The notes under the pieces: generated by a model
The model's input: the letters and a program-made list of their open reading frames with translations, nothing else
Database searches by the model: none
What the model was told of the DNA's origin: nothing
Part shown: one piece after another, positions 49,789 through 59,137 of the stretch
How the letters are laid out: every line of letters begins with the position of its first letter
Position numbering within the stretch: position 1 is the first letter of the stretch
NCBI RefSeq assembly: GCF_003369565.1
Contig: NZ_PIOD01000008.1
Location: 154,157 to 218,156, forward strand
Source: Oceanobacillus chungangensis
GTDB lineage: Bacteria > Bacillota > Bacilli > Bacillales > Amphibacillaceae
DNA length: 64,000 nt
Direction of reading: 5' to 3'
Translations under genes and position numbers: made by a program

Positions 49789-51218
49789 TGAATTTCGAAA
49801 CAATTATTGGACTAGAGGTACACGTAGAATTAAAAACAAAATCTAAGATTTTCAGCCCGAGTGTGAATGAATTCGGATCTGATCCAAATACGAATGTAAA
49901 CCCGATTGATCTTGGTTATCCAGGAACACTTCCGGTACTAAATGAAGAAGCGGTAAACTTTGCGATGAAGGCGGCAATGGCACTAAACTGTGAGATTGCA
50001 ACCAACACAAAATTTGACCGTAAAAACTATTTCTATCCAGATAATCCAAAAGCATATCAAATCTCGCAATTTGATCAGCCAATTGGTGAAAATGGTTGGA
50101 TTGAAATCGAAGTAAATGGCAAGAAGAAGAGAATAGGGATTACACGTCTTCATTTAGAAGAAGATGCTGGTAAATTAACACATGGTGATGATGGGTATTC
50201 TTATGTTGACTTTAATCGTCAAGGTACACCACTTATTGAGATTGTTTCTGAACCAGATATGCGTTCACCAGAAGAAGCATATGCATATTTAGAAAAGCTG
50301 AAAAACATTATTCAATATACAGGTGTTTCTGATGTGAAAATGCAGGAAGGTTCATTAAGATGTGATGCTAATATTTCGCTTCGCCCAATTGGCCAAGAGA
50401 AATTTGGTACGAAAGCAGAATTGAAAAACTTGAACTCCTTCTCATACGTACAAAAAGGGCTTGAGTTTGAAGAGAAACGCCAAGAAAAGGTTCTTTTATC
50501 AGGTGGCGAAATCTTACAGGAAACACGCCGTTATGATGAAAAGACAAAAGAAACGATTCTTATGCGCGTCAAGGAAGGATCCGATGATTATCGTTACTTC
50601 CCTGAACCAGATTTAGTGCCTCTTTATATCGATGACGCATGGAAAGAGCGCGTTCGCAGTGAGATACCAGAGCTTCCAGATGCACGAAAACAACGTTATA
50701 TTGCGGAGCTTGGATTATCTGAATATGATGCAGCAGTTTTAACAAGCACGAAACAGATGTCAGACTTCTTTGAAGAAGCAGTTGACCATGGTGCAGACAT
50801 TAAGCAAGCATCGAATTGGTTAATGGGTGAAGTTTCTGCATATATGAACAAGCATTTGAAGGAATTAAACGAGTTAGCGATAACGCCAGAAGCTTTAGCC
50901 AAAATGATTAAACTAATTGAAGATGGTACGATTTCATCGAAAATTGCTAAGAAGGTTTTTGCAGAGCTTGTTGAAAATGGTGGGGATCCTGAGCTAGTTG
51001 TGAAAGAAAAAGGTCTTGTTCAGATTTCTGATCCTGCACAATTACAAGAAATTGTGAATAAAATCTTGGATGAAAATGAACAATCAATCATTGATTTCAA
51101 GGCTGGTAAAGGGAAAGCTCTTGGTTTCCTAGTCGGTCAGATCATGAAAGCAACCAAAGGACAAGCAAATCCACCAATGGTTAATAAAATATTAGGTGAA
51201 GAGATTAAAAAACGATAG
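49788..51218 (+). CDS. gatB: Asp/Glu-tRNA amidotransferase subunit GatB
   Basis: A 476-residue kinase subunit that phosphorylates the tRNA-bound Glu/Asp and carries the tRNA-binding C-terminal YqeY-like domain. Family signatures are [14 protein letters not shown] at the start, [20 protein letters not shown] and [11 protein letters not shown] terminator follows. Confidence 0.97.
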   Translation: MNFETIIGLEVHVELKTKSKIFSPSVNEFGSDPNTNVNPIDLGYPGTLPVLNEEAVNFAMKAAMALNCEIATNTKFDRKNYFYPDNPKAYQISQFDQPIGENGWIEIEVNGKKKRIGITRLHLEEDAGKLTHGDDGYSYVDFNRQGTPLIEIVSEPDMRSPEEAYAYLEKLKNIIQYTGVSDVKMQEGSLRCDANISLRPIGQEKFGTKAELKNLNSFSYVQKGLEFEEKRQEKVLLSGGEILQETRRYDEKTKETILMRVKEGSDDYRYFPEPDLVPLYIDDAWKERVRSEIPELPDARKQRYIAELGLSEYDAAVLTSTKQMSDFFEEAVDHGADIKQASNWLMGEVSAYMNKHLKELNELAITPEALAKMIKLIEDGTISSKIAKKVFAELVENGGDPELVVKEKGLVQISDPAQLQEIVNKILDENEQSIIDFKAGKGKALGFLVGQIMKATKGQANPPMVNKILGEEIKKR

Positions 51219-51225
51219 AAAAGAT

Positions 51226-51270
51226 TAACTAGACTACAATTACATCAGTAATTGTAGTCTAGGCTTTTCA
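51226..51270 (+). terminator. terminator after gatB
   Basis: A 15-bp stem CTAGACTACAATTAC / GTAATTGTAGTCTAG with a 4-base loop and GCTTTT tail. Confidence 0.88.
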
Positions 51271-51355
51271 AACGCAATCATAAACATTATGATGATAAGT
51301 AATGAATAACATACAATATACCGTTTGTTTGGAATGATTATGGGAGGAAATGGTA

Positions 51356-52261
51356 ATGAAAAGGGCTCGAATCATTTACAATCCAACATCTGGACGTGAA
51401 GCAATAAAAAAAGAGTTGCCTGCGATTCTAGAGAAGCTTGAGATTGCTGGATATGAAGCATCAGCTCACGCTACAGTTGGAGAGGGCGATGCTGCAAGCG
51501 CTGCTAAGCTTGCAGTCGAAAGAGAATATGACCTTGTGGTTGCTGCAGGTGGAGATGGAACGATTAATGAGGTAATCCACGGTATTGCGGAGCAGGAATA
51601 TCGTCCCAAACTTGGAGTAATTCCGGTAGGTACGACGAATGACTTTGCTAGGGCACTGCATATTCCGCGTGATATCATGAAAGCTGTCGATATTATTTTA
51701 GCAGGAAATTCTATGTTGTTGGATGTTGGTAAAGTAAATGATCAGCATTTTATCAATATTGCCGGTGGGGGAAGACTTACGGAATTAACGTATGATGTCC
51801 CAATTAAATTGAAGACGATGATTGGCCAATTGGCGTATTATGTGAAGGGCATAGAAATGCTCCCTTCCTTAAAGCCAGCCCGTGCTAGAATCGAGTATGA
51901 TGGAAATGTGATTGATGAAGATATTATGCTATTTTTAGTATCAAATTCAAACTCTGTTGGTGGTTTCGAGAAGCTTGCACCAGGTGCAAAGCTAAATGAT
52001 GGCTACTTTGATTTACTTATCCTTCGGGAAATAAATCTTGCGGAGTTTATCCGCATTGCTACCCTAGCACTACGCGGTGCGCATTTAGAAGATAAAAATG
52101 TCATCTATGCAAAAGCAAAGCATATTAAAGTAATACCAGAAGAAAAAATGCAATTAAATATTGATGGTGAATACGGTGGATTGTTGCCAGGAGAATTTAT
52201 CAACCTGCAGCAGCATATTGAATTTATCGTGCCAGAGGAATATTTGGAGAACGAAGACTAA
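51356..52261 (+). CDS. dagK: diacylglycerol kinase DagK/DgkB
   Basis: A 301-residue soluble lipid kinase that recycles diacylglycerol from lipoteichoic acid synthesis. IIYNPTSGR, the catalytic VVAAGGDGTINEV and VIPVGTTNDFAR are the DAGK signature segments, with LNIDGEYGG near the end. ATG at 51350 is only two bases from GGAGG, so ATG at 51356 is preferred. In B. subtilis yerQ (dgkB) also follows gatB. Ends in a terminator. Confidence 0.94.
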   Translation: MKRARIIYNPTSGREAIKKELPAILEKLEIAGYEASAHATVGEGDAASAAKLAVEREYDLVVAAGGDGTINEVIHGIAEQEYRPKLGVIPVGTTNDFARALHIPRDIMKAVDIILAGNSMLLDVGKVNDQHFINIAGGGRLTELTYDVPIKLKTMIGQLAYYVKGIEMLPSLKPARARIEYDGNVIDEDIMLFLVSNSNSVGGFEKLAPGAKLNDGYFDLLILREINLAEFIRIATLALRGAHLEDKNVIYAKAKHIKVIPEEKMQLNIDGEYGGLLPGEFINLQQHIEFIVPEEYLENED

Positions 52262-52287
52262 ACAGATGCTTTAGTCTTCGTTTTTTA
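52250..52287 (+). terminator. terminator after dagK
   Basis: ACGAAGACTAAA pairs with TTTAGTCTTCGT, followed by TTTTTT. The left arm overlaps the last codons of dagK. Confidence 0.85.
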
Positions 52288-52359
52288 TGTTAAATCAGCT
52301 TTTGCTCTAAATAGTTGGCTTTGCCTTTATCATTCAATAAACATTTACCTTACTAGTTA

Positions 52360-53814
52360 CTATCTTGACTGACGAATTATATGATCCGCTACTCGAATTG
52401 CTAAAGCAGTGTTAGACAGTACTGGCCCTGCTGCGGTTAAACTTGGAAGTGCGCTATTATCTGCGACATAAAGACCTTGAACGCCGTGTATTTGACCATT
52501 ACGATTTGTCGCTGAAGTATTTGGATTATTACCCATCCTACATGTGCACGACTCATGCATATCTGCCCCTGGTGGTCTTAGTACTAAGGTAGACTCATCT
52601 AAAGTGACTCCCATCGCTCTCGCAGAATCTCTTATCCCTTGTTCTACCTGTTGGGCTGTTTGACGGTCTCTATCACTTAAAGAGTACTGAACTTGTTGTA
52701 ATGGTACACCGTACTCATCCAGCTTAGAATCGAGGTATACACGATTTTCTGGTCTGGATTCCACTCTCCCAAAGGCTGCGAAAGCAATCATCAACTTGTC
52801 TCCCAACACTTTATCTTCAAATTGCTGGTAAGACCAATATTGGTCTGGACCAAGAATCTGAATGTGATAAGGATCATCTTCTGTTTCAAATTTTAACACC
52901 GATAAATTTCCAAGCCGATCAGAAAACTGATCTCGACTGACTGTTCCAACTGCAATCATTGATACGTGTCCAGTTAAATAACGTCCAATCGCTGGTTCCT
53001 GAATACCAGAATTCAATAAGATACGTGGAGTTTCTAAAGTACTCGCTGATACGACAACATTTTTTGCCCGGATCGTATAATTTGATTTCGTCTTTGTATC
53101 GATTACCTCGACACCTGCTGCTCTTTTTCCATTCTGAGCAGTATTTATCTTATGAACAAAAGCATCTACAGCAAGATCATATGGACGGTCTAACTGGCCC
53201 CTTGCCAATGAATTAATCGAACTATACCACGCATTTGAATGGACTTCTCCCTGTCTCGAAGGAGACAAATCAATGGCCAGTGGCATGTCTTGAGCTTCCA
53301 AAATACCCGCAGCATGAAGCCTCATTAACATTTGATCCTGCAATGATGAACCTTTTGCCCAATCTGTTGTGACATATAATAAGTTCTCAGCCATTCGATA
53401 GTAAACATCTAGTTCTCTGCGATTAATCGGCCATTTTCGCAGTTCTTCTTCAATCGGTCTCGGTGTTGCCGCATTCCAGAACAACGACCTTCCTCCAAGA
53501 GCATAAACCATCGTGGCCCCTGGAAATTGAGGTAGGCGCTGACCAATAGGAGTGGAATTATTAGGAACAAGGTCATCACGTGATGTATTTACATTTTGTG
53601 TAGGTATATTTTGTGCATGGGAATGAAATAATTTATCTCCCTTCTCAAGTATAGCAATCTTCTTTGCCCCTTGATCTTTCCACAACTGACAAAGTCTTTG
53701 TAAAACGGCACCACCACCGGGACCACTTCCAACAATGACCACATCGTATTCTGTGTTTACCATATCAGAAATTGGTTTCGTATTAATCCAATTATTCTTG
53801 TATCTTATAACCAT
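52360..53814 (-). CDS. GMC-type FAD-dependent oxidoreductase
   Basis: A 484-residue flavoprotein of the glucose-methanol-choline family. The FAD dinucleotide motif VIVGSGPGGGAVLQRL lies near residues 26-41, ALGGRSLFWNA near 105, VVVSASTLETPRILLNSGI in the middle, and the active-site His in DMHESCTCRMG with the closing DNSALPSLTAAGPVLSN. It resembles cholesterol/pyranose/gluconate oxidases; the substrate is unknown. It lacks a signal peptide. It stands alone between dagK and the fru operon, a place where B. subtilis has none, so it is probably an acquired gene. Confidence 0.86.
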   Translation of the reverse strand: MVIRYKNNWINTKPISDMVNTEYDVVIVGSGPGGGAVLQRLCQLWKDQGAKKIAILEKGDKLFHSHAQNIPTQNVNTSRDDLVPNNSTPIGQRLPQFPGATMVYALGGRSLFWNAATPRPIEEELRKWPINRRELDVYYRMAENLLYVTTDWAKGSSLQDQMLMRLHAAGILEAQDMPLAIDLSPSRQGEVHSNAWYSSINSLARGQLDRPYDLAVDAFVHKINTAQNGKRAAGVEVIDTKTKSNYTIRAKNVVVSASTLETPRILLNSGIQEPAIGRYLTGHVSMIAVGTVSRDQFSDRLGNLSVLKFETEDDPYHIQILGPDQYWSYQQFEDKVLGDKLMIAFAAFGRVESRPENRVYLDSKLDEYGVPLQQVQYSLSDRDRQTAQQVEQGIRDSARAMGVTLDESTLVLRPPGADMHESCTCRMGNNPNTSATNRNGQIHGVQGLYVADNSALPSLTAAGPVLSNTALAIRVADHIIRQSR

Positions 53815-54254
53815 AGAAGCCCACCTCTAGTATAAATATTTGTCTATTCATACTATGCTGGACTACTTATCCATTATGTCAGGGGTCTATATTAGATTCA
53901 CCTCTTATTTTACTTAATTCTTGAGTACAAGGTTCAGCAATTGACCGTTATTTAACTAGTCCATGTGTCTATTAAAATTACTTGCACCGCGAAGTGACTA
54001 ATCCAGATGTAAATGGAAAATATAAAATTTTTAATACAGACTACAAACCGCGGAAATGATTTACCCCTAGAGCAAGCAGCAATCGATTTACAGTTAATTT
54101 ATTCTTGTTTACAGTACCTCGCCTTAGGGCAACGTTTCAGCTCAATTCTTAAGGGGCCAAATTGTATTTCCAGATTGATAGCCCGTGAGCACCTAAACCC
54201 TAGAGTAGTTCGTAGTTTAAATAGATAGCAATATACAATAAGAAATGAGTTTTT
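53815..54254. other. intergenic region between GMC gene and fru operon
   Basis: About 440 bases. The GMC promoter should lie at its left end (GAGGTGGG ribosome site on the minus strand just before the start). A 71-codon plus-strand frame (54013-54228) has no ribosome site and no recognisable family. Nothing else is supported. Confidence 0.5.
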
Positions 54255-54294
54255 TTACAAAAAAAAGAGATAAACCCGATTAGGATTTATCTCT
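54255..54294 (-). terminator. terminator of the fru operon
   Basis: Read on the minus strand, AGAGATAAA pairs with TTTATCTCT around a short loop and is followed by eight T residues, 18 bases beyond the fruA stop. Confidence 0.9.
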
Positions 54295-54311
54295 AATTAA
54301 TAAACTATATA

Positions 54312-56195
54312 TTATCTTACTGGCTTCTTCCAAAGCCCAAGAATAATTGCTGCAACAAACGTACCAATTGCAAGTGCTAACAAGAACAATAATGCATGTT
54401 CTGCTAATGCAACTACGAAAATACCACCGTGTGGAGCTGGAATTGCTGTATTCCAGAACTGTGTTAAACCACCTGCAATAGCAGCACCGATTACAGAAGA
54501 AGTAATTATGCGTAATGGATCAGCAGCTGCGAATGGGATTGCTCCTTCTGTGATGAAGGAAAGACCCATAACATAGTTTGTTAATCCAGATTTATGTTCT
54601 GCTTCTGTAAATTTATTTTTGAATAGCGTAGAAGCTAGCGCGATTGCTAGTGGTGGAACCATTCCACCTGCCATAACAGCTGCCATTAGACTGCCGTCCC
54701 CTGTGTCTGTGAAGATACCAATTGAGAAAGCATATGCCGCTTTATTGAATGGACCGCCCATATCGATTGCCATCATCCCGCCAAGAATAGCACCTATGAT
54801 TACAGCATTTCCTGTTCCTAGATTTTGTAAGAAATCGATCATTGCAGTATTGATACCTGCAAAAATTGGACCAAAGACGAAATACATGAGTAAACCAGTT
54901 AAGAAAAGACCAAGTACTGGATAGATTAAGATTGGCTTCAGACCTTCAAGTGATCTTGGTAAATTACGGAAAAGTCGCTTAAGTAAAACAACGAGATAAC
55001 CAGCTAAGAAACCAGCAACTAACCCACCAAGGAAACCGGCATTACTATTAACAGCAATAAGTCCACCAACCATACCAGGCATTAAACCAGGACGATCCGC
55101 AATACTCATTGCAATAAATCCAGCGAAAATAGGAATTAGGAATGTAAATGCGTTACTGCCAATTGAATTTAAGAAGGTAAAGACTTCACTTTCTTTTCCT
55201 AAAATACTTTCAAATAAGAATGAAATTGCAAGTAAAATACCACCGCCAACTACGAAAGGCAGCATATTGGAAATACCATTCATTAGATCTTTATAGATTG
55301 TACCCCAGACAGAAGTTGACTTTTCTTCTTTGTCTGATGATTTGGCATTGCTTTCTGCATGATGAATTGGAGCATCTTGATTGATTGCTTTCGTGATTAG
55401 TTCTTCTGTTTTATTGATTCCATCAGTTACAGGTCGCTCTAAAACATGCTTACCAGCAAAACGATTCAATTCTACTTTTTTACTAGCAGCGATAATAACA
55501 GCTTCTGCTTTTTCAATTTCTACAGCTGTTAAAGCATTCTTTGCACCTTCAGATCCTTGAGTTTCGACACGAATATCGACATCCATCTCTGCAGCCTTTT
55601 TCTTTAACGCATCCTCTGCCATATATGTGTGAGCAATCCCAGTTGGACAAGCTGTTACGGCAACGATGAAAGGCTTTTGCTGAGAGCCGTCTGCTTCTCG
55701 CTTCGCTGCTTGTTCTTGCTCTTTTTCATGTTCATCTTTTTCCTCTTGTGCTTCATTGAAAATCTCATGTACCTCATCAGGAGTGCTTGCTTGTTTTAAT
55801 TTATCTACGAATTCTTTTTCGATTAGCAATCTAGAAAGTGCTGCTAATGTTTGTAAATGGGTATCATTCGCACCATCGGGAACTGCAATCATGAAGAACA
55901 AGTATGATGGCTGACCATCAAGGGCTTCATACTCCACCCCTTTATTGCTTTTTGCGAAAAGCACGGTAGGTTTATTTACTGCTTTATTCTTCGCATGTGG
56001 CATCGCAATCCCATCGCCAAGACCTGTTGTTGTCTGTGCTTCACGCTTCATGATACCTTCTTTAAATGTTTCGCGATCATTGATCACGCCATTATTCGCG
56101 AGACTGTTTATCATCTCATCTATGACAGGCTCTTTTGTTGTTGCTTCAAGATCCATAATCATAATATCTTTTCTTAAAACATCTGTTATTTTCAA
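54312..56195 (-). CDS. fruA: fructose PTS transporter EIIABC FruA
   Basis: A 627-residue fused permease that imports fructose as fructose-1-phosphate. The IIA domain (about 1-150) has its phosphorylation His in GIAMPHAKN. A Glu/Lys-rich linker leads to IIB (from about 175) with the phospho-Cys in TACPTGIAHTYMAEDAL, and IIC (from about 300) begins NMLPFVVGGGIL. The ATG at 56204 abuts the AAGGATGG site, so TTG at 56195, giving MKITDVLRKD as in B. subtilis FruA, is preferred. It follows fruK by about 40 bases. Confidence 0.94.
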   Translation of the reverse strand: MKITDVLRKDIMIMDLEATTKEPVIDEMINSLANNGVINDRETFKEGIMKREAQTTTGLGDGIAMPHAKNKAVNKPTVLFAKSNKGVEYEALDGQPSYLFFMIAVPDGANDTHLQTLAALSRLLIEKEFVDKLKQASTPDEVHEIFNEAQEEKDEHEKEQEQAAKREADGSQQKPFIVAVTACPTGIAHTYMAEDALKKKAAEMDVDIRVETQGSEGAKNALTAVEIEKAEAVIIAASKKVELNRFAGKHVLERPVTDGINKTEELITKAINQDAPIHHAESNAKSSDKEEKSTSVWGTIYKDLMNGISNMLPFVVGGGILLAISFLFESILGKESEVFTFLNSIGSNAFTFLIPIFAGFIAMSIADRPGLMPGMVGGLIAVNSNAGFLGGLVAGFLAGYLVVLLKRLFRNLPRSLEGLKPILIYPVLGLFLTGLLMYFVFGPIFAGINTAMIDFLQNLGTGNAVIIGAILGGMMAIDMGGPFNKAAYAFSIGIFTDTGDGSLMAAVMAGGMVPPLAIALASTLFKNKFTEAEHKSGLTNYVMGLSFITEGAIPFAAADPLRIITSSVIGAAIAGGLTQFWNTAIPAPHGGIFVVALAEHALLFLLALAIGTFVAAIILGLWKKPVR

Positions 56196-56237
56196 GGTTA
56201 CCATCCTTCTTTAATAGAATATTTTTACTAGGCGGAT

Positions 56238-57149
56238 CTAGATACGTGTTACTTTCACTTTATCAAGTAAAGACAGAATATCCTCTTTCTTTGCGAGGTC
56301 ATCTGAAAATGCTGTAGCACTACCGGAAGCAAGTCCCATTTTAAAGGCAGTTTCTACATCGCCTGTTTTACGGAATTCGCCAATAAACCCAGCAATCATG
56401 GAGTCACCTGCACCTACAGAATTTTTCACTTCTCCCTTAGGACTGATTCCTTGATAAATTGCATCCTCTGTAAATAGGAGTGCACCTTCGCCAGCCATTG
56501 AAACGATCACATTTTTCGCCCCTAATTCAAGTAACTGCTTTCCATAATGTAAAATATCTTCTTTTGTGCTAAAGGTTACATTAAATAATTGCTGCAGCTC
56601 TTCTAAATTAGGCTTTACGAGTAATGGGCCATAGGGTAATACGGATTTCAATGCATCGCCGGTCGTGTCTATAACAAATGAAGCACCAGTTTCAATAATT
56701 CGTTTTACCAGCTGCTCATAATAATCCTTTGGTAGAGTTGGGGGCATGCTGCCAGAAAGAACAATCATATCTTCACTTGATATTTTTTCCACATTATCTA
56801 AAAGCTGATTTGCTTCTGCTTCAGAAATTGCCGGTCCTTTTCCATTGATTTCAGTTTCAGCATCGGCTTTCAGCTTAATATTAATTCTTGTATCCTCTTT
56901 TACGTTAACAAAGTCGGTGTTTACCCCGTCGCGCGATAACCATGTTGTAATAAATTCTCCTGTAAATCCACCGATAAATCCAAGTGCTGTTGTATCCGTG
57001 TTTAGTTCATGCAGGATACGGGAGACATTAATCCCTTTTCCTCCTGGAAGTTTGAGATCGCTTAGCATATAGTTTAATTCACCAAGCTTTACATTATCTG
57101 CATGAACGACATAGTCAATCGATGGATTGAGTGTCACTGTATAGATCAT
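56238..57149 (-). CDS. fruK: 1-phosphofructokinase FruK
   Basis: A 303-residue PfkB-family kinase turning fructose-1-phosphate into fructose-1,6-bisphosphate. TLNPSIDYVV at the start, GGKGINVSRIL, and the ATP/catalytic segment VGAGDSMIAGF with the base Asp are intact. It overlaps fruR by four bases. Confidence 0.95.
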   Translation of the reverse strand: MIYTVTLNPSIDYVVHADNVKLGELNYMLSDLKLPGGKGINVSRILHELNTDTTALGFIGGFTGEFITTWLSRDGVNTDFVNVKEDTRINIKLKADAETEINGKGPAISEAEANQLLDNVEKISSEDMIVLSGSMPPTLPKDYYEQLVKRIIETGASFVIDTTGDALKSVLPYGPLLVKPNLEELQQLFNVTFSTKEDILHYGKQLLELGAKNVIVSMAGEGALLFTEDAIYQGISPKGEVKNSVGAGDSMIAGFIGEFRKTGDVETAFKMGLASGSATAFSDDLAKKEDILSLLDKVKVTRI

Positions 57150-57895
57150 TTCTTTGCCTCCATAATTTCTGTTTTTTGTTTAAAGGAATCATTGTTTCCC
57201 TTTACTTCATCCGTAATGATTGTAACTTCCTCCAAGTCACATACATTCGCGAAATTTACTTTATTCCATTTGCTCTGGTCCGCCAACATATATGTAATGG
57301 ATGATTGTTTTATTGCTAAGCTTTTTAATGCTGCTTCCTCAGGATCTGGCGTTGTACAGCCAAACTCACGGTCAATCCCATTAATGCCTAAAAAAGCTTT
57401 ACTAAAGCGATAATTCCTTAATTCATCTAAGCTGGTTGGGCCAATAATTGCTTTTGTTGAGGGTTTGATTTTCCCGCCAATAAGGTAGGTGGTGATATTA
57501 TTATCAGTAAGTATAGAAGCATGTAAAATACCATTCGTCACAACTGTAATATCCCCATATTCGATATAATCAATCATTGCTAGTGTGGATGTCCCAGCAT
57601 CGATGAAAATGATATCATTCTTCTCAATAAGTGAGGCGGCAAATTTCGCAATAACTTTCTTTTCTTGAATGTTTTTGGATGATTTTTCGTTATTGGATAG
57701 CTCATCATCTAATCGGTAAATTCGTTTTGCTCCACCGTGAACACGTCTTAGCTCCCCATCCTTCTCAAGCTGATCAAGGTCCCGGCGAATTGTAGATTCT
57801 GAGCATTCAAGCGCCGTCATTAATTCCTGAGTTTTTACGATGCCATTGTGTTTTAATTGATTTAATATGAAAGCATATCGTTCTTCTGTTAACAT
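57146..57895 (-). CDS. fruR: DeoR-family fructose operon repressor FruR
   Basis: A 249-residue regulator. The N-terminal helix-turn-helix (MLTEERYAFILNQLKHNG, then LECSESTIRRDLDQLEKDGEL) is the DeoR signature, followed by a sugar-phosphate-binding DeoRC domain with IFIDAGTSTLAMIDYI. Fructose-1-phosphate is the usual inducer. ATG at 57895 follows TTTGGAGG; a longer reading starts at 57943. First gene of fruR-fruK-fruA. Confidence 0.93.
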   Translation of the reverse strand: MLTEERYAFILNQLKHNGIVKTQELMTALECSESTIRRDLDQLEKDGELRRVHGGAKRIYRLDDELSNNEKSSKNIQEKKVIAKFAASLIEKNDIIFIDAGTSTLAMIDYIEYGDITVVTNGILHASILTDNNITTYLIGGKIKPSTKAIIGPTSLDELRNYRFSKAFLGINGIDREFGCTTPDPEEAALKSLAIKQSSITYMLADQSKWNKVNFANVCDLEEVTIITDEVKGNNDSFKQKTEIMEAKK

Positions 57896-57914
57896 AGAAA
57901 ACCTCCAAATCAGT

Positions 57915-57950
57915 ATTTTACCATTAAAAACGTTCAAAAACAATCAAAGG
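57915..57950 (-). promoter_or_regulatory. fru promoter with probable FruR operator
   Basis: On the minus strand TTGTTT (57938-57943) and TAAAAT (57915-57920) are 17 bases apart. Overlapping the -35 are two TTTGA-like repeats (complement TTCAAAA at 57933-57939 and ATCAAAG at 57943-57949), the direct-repeat style used by DeoR-type sugar repressors. Confidence 0.55.
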
Positions 57951-58074
57951 ATTTTTGGTAGGTAAGAAAGTGTAAAATACTTTCTTAACGAATAAGTACA
58001 ACAAAGGTTTGTCACCTAAATGCTTGGTTAAACCTAAGTTTTTCTAAACAAAACGAAAAAATATTTATTTTATG

Positions 58075-58111
58075 TGTAGGGGACCATAAACTTTGTTTCG
58101 TCTATTATAAT
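58075..58111 (+). promoter_or_regulatory. candidate promoter of the ECF sigma operon
   Basis: CGTC at 58099-58102 lies 18 bases after TGTAGG (58075-58080), and TATAAT occurs at 58106-58111. The CGTC could be the -10 core of an autoregulated ECF promoter; the overlapping TATAAT could serve sigma-A, though it has no good -35. The two readings cannot be separated by eye. Confidence 0.4.
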
Positions 58112-58136
58112 AGAGTTGCCGAAGGGGGGGTGAAGT

Positions 58137-58682
58137 GTGGATGAAACATTAATTGAAAAAGCGAAGAATGGTAATGAACATGCTTTCCGGCTGCTTGTTG
58201 AAAAGTATCGGACACATATCTTCAAAAGTGTTTATCCAGTTCTGCGCAATCAAAAGGATGCAGAGGATGCGGCACAAGAAGTGTTTCTGAAGATCTACAC
58301 TTCGCTCCATAAATATGAGAATAAAGGTTTTAAAACATGGATAACCAGAATAGCCGTGAATCACGCGATTGATATAATGCGCAAACAAAAAAGAAGACGT
58401 GAAGAAAGTCTAAGCGATATTGAAACTACTGAGCAGGAAGCTTCGCGAATAGAAAGTACTGAGCAACTGGTAATTGCTAAAGAGAGGAGACAATATATAA
58501 GAAGCCGGATAAAAGAGCTTCCTGAATCGTATCGTGAAGTCATTATCGGATTTTACATAATGGAAAAATCGTACCAGCAATTAGCGGAGGAACAACAGGT
58601 TCAAGTTAAAACGATTGAAACCAAATTATTTCGTGCAAGAAAGTGGATGAAAAAGCATTGGAAGGAGAATGATTTCTCATGA
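58137..58682 (+). CDS. ECF RNA polymerase sigma factor
   Basis: A 181-residue extracytoplasmic-function sigma factor. Region 2 shows FRLLVEKYRTHIFKSVYP and DAEDAAQEVFLKIYTSL, with the -10-reading segment FKTWITRIAVNHAIDIMRKQKRRR. Region 4 (about 115-175) shows IKELPESYREVIIGFY and YQQLAEEQQVQVKTIETKLFRARK. The start is GTG, with a G-rich site before. The next gene is a zinc-type anti-sigma factor, so activity is controlled by an envelope signal. Closest B. subtilis styles are YlaC and SigV; the orthology is not settled. Confidence 0.93.
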   Translation: MDETLIEKAKNGNEHAFRLLVEKYRTHIFKSVYPVLRNQKDAEDAAQEVFLKIYTSLHKYENKGFKTWITRIAVNHAIDIMRKQKRRREESLSDIETTEQEASRIESTEQLVIAKERRQYIRSRIKELPESYREVIIGFYIMEKSYQQLAEEQQVQVKTIETKLFRARKWMKKHWKENDFS

Positions 58683-59137
58683 ATCACATTCAATATAAAG
58701 AGTGGCTTTCCTATACAGAAGATACATTAGATGAGGGTACTCGTGAGCACTATGAGAATCACCTCTATGTTTGTGATGCATGTATGTCACTCTACTTAGA
58801 GGCAATCGAAGCAATGGAACAGAAAATCCCAGTGATGTCTACGAACGCAACCTTTACGGATGAAGTGATGCAGAAAATAAACAGTGAGCAAAAGCAAGAA
58901 ACGAAAGTAAAAACAGCAAAATTGAGCTTTTTTCAGAAAACAATCGTGCATTATGTTGTTGCAGCAACAGTTACACTCTTCCTTATGTCGCAGGGGGTAT
59001 TTTCACAGCTGATGACTGCAGTTACTGACTTTGAAGCATCTAATAAAAATGAAACGTCGATTCTTACAAACATGTTGGATAAATCTGCTTCGATTATCGA
59101 TAAATTTGAAATGAAAACAGAGAAGGGTGAACAATAA
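58679..59137 (+). CDS. zinc-finger anti-sigma factor
   Basis: A 152-residue membrane protein. The N-terminal ZAS motif H-x3-C-x2-C is seen in ENHLYVCDACMS (about residues 27-38). One transmembrane helix spans about 88-107 (VHYVVAATVTLFLMSQGVF). The short extracellular part (FEASNKNETSILTN onward) may sense the signal or be cleaved. Overlaps the sigma gene by four bases and shares one base with the next gene. Confidence 0.88.
   Translation: MNHIQYKEWLSYTEDTLDEGTREHYENHLYVCDACMSLYLEAIEAMEQKIPVMSTNATFTDEVMQKINSEQKQETKVKTAKLSFFQKTIVHYVVAATVTLFLMSQGVFSQLMTAVTDFEASNKNETSILTNMLDKSASIIDKFEMKTEKGEQ

Noticed and set aside
54013..54228. A 71-codon frame before the fru operon
   Set aside because: No ribosome site, no recognised family, AT-rich intergenic context.
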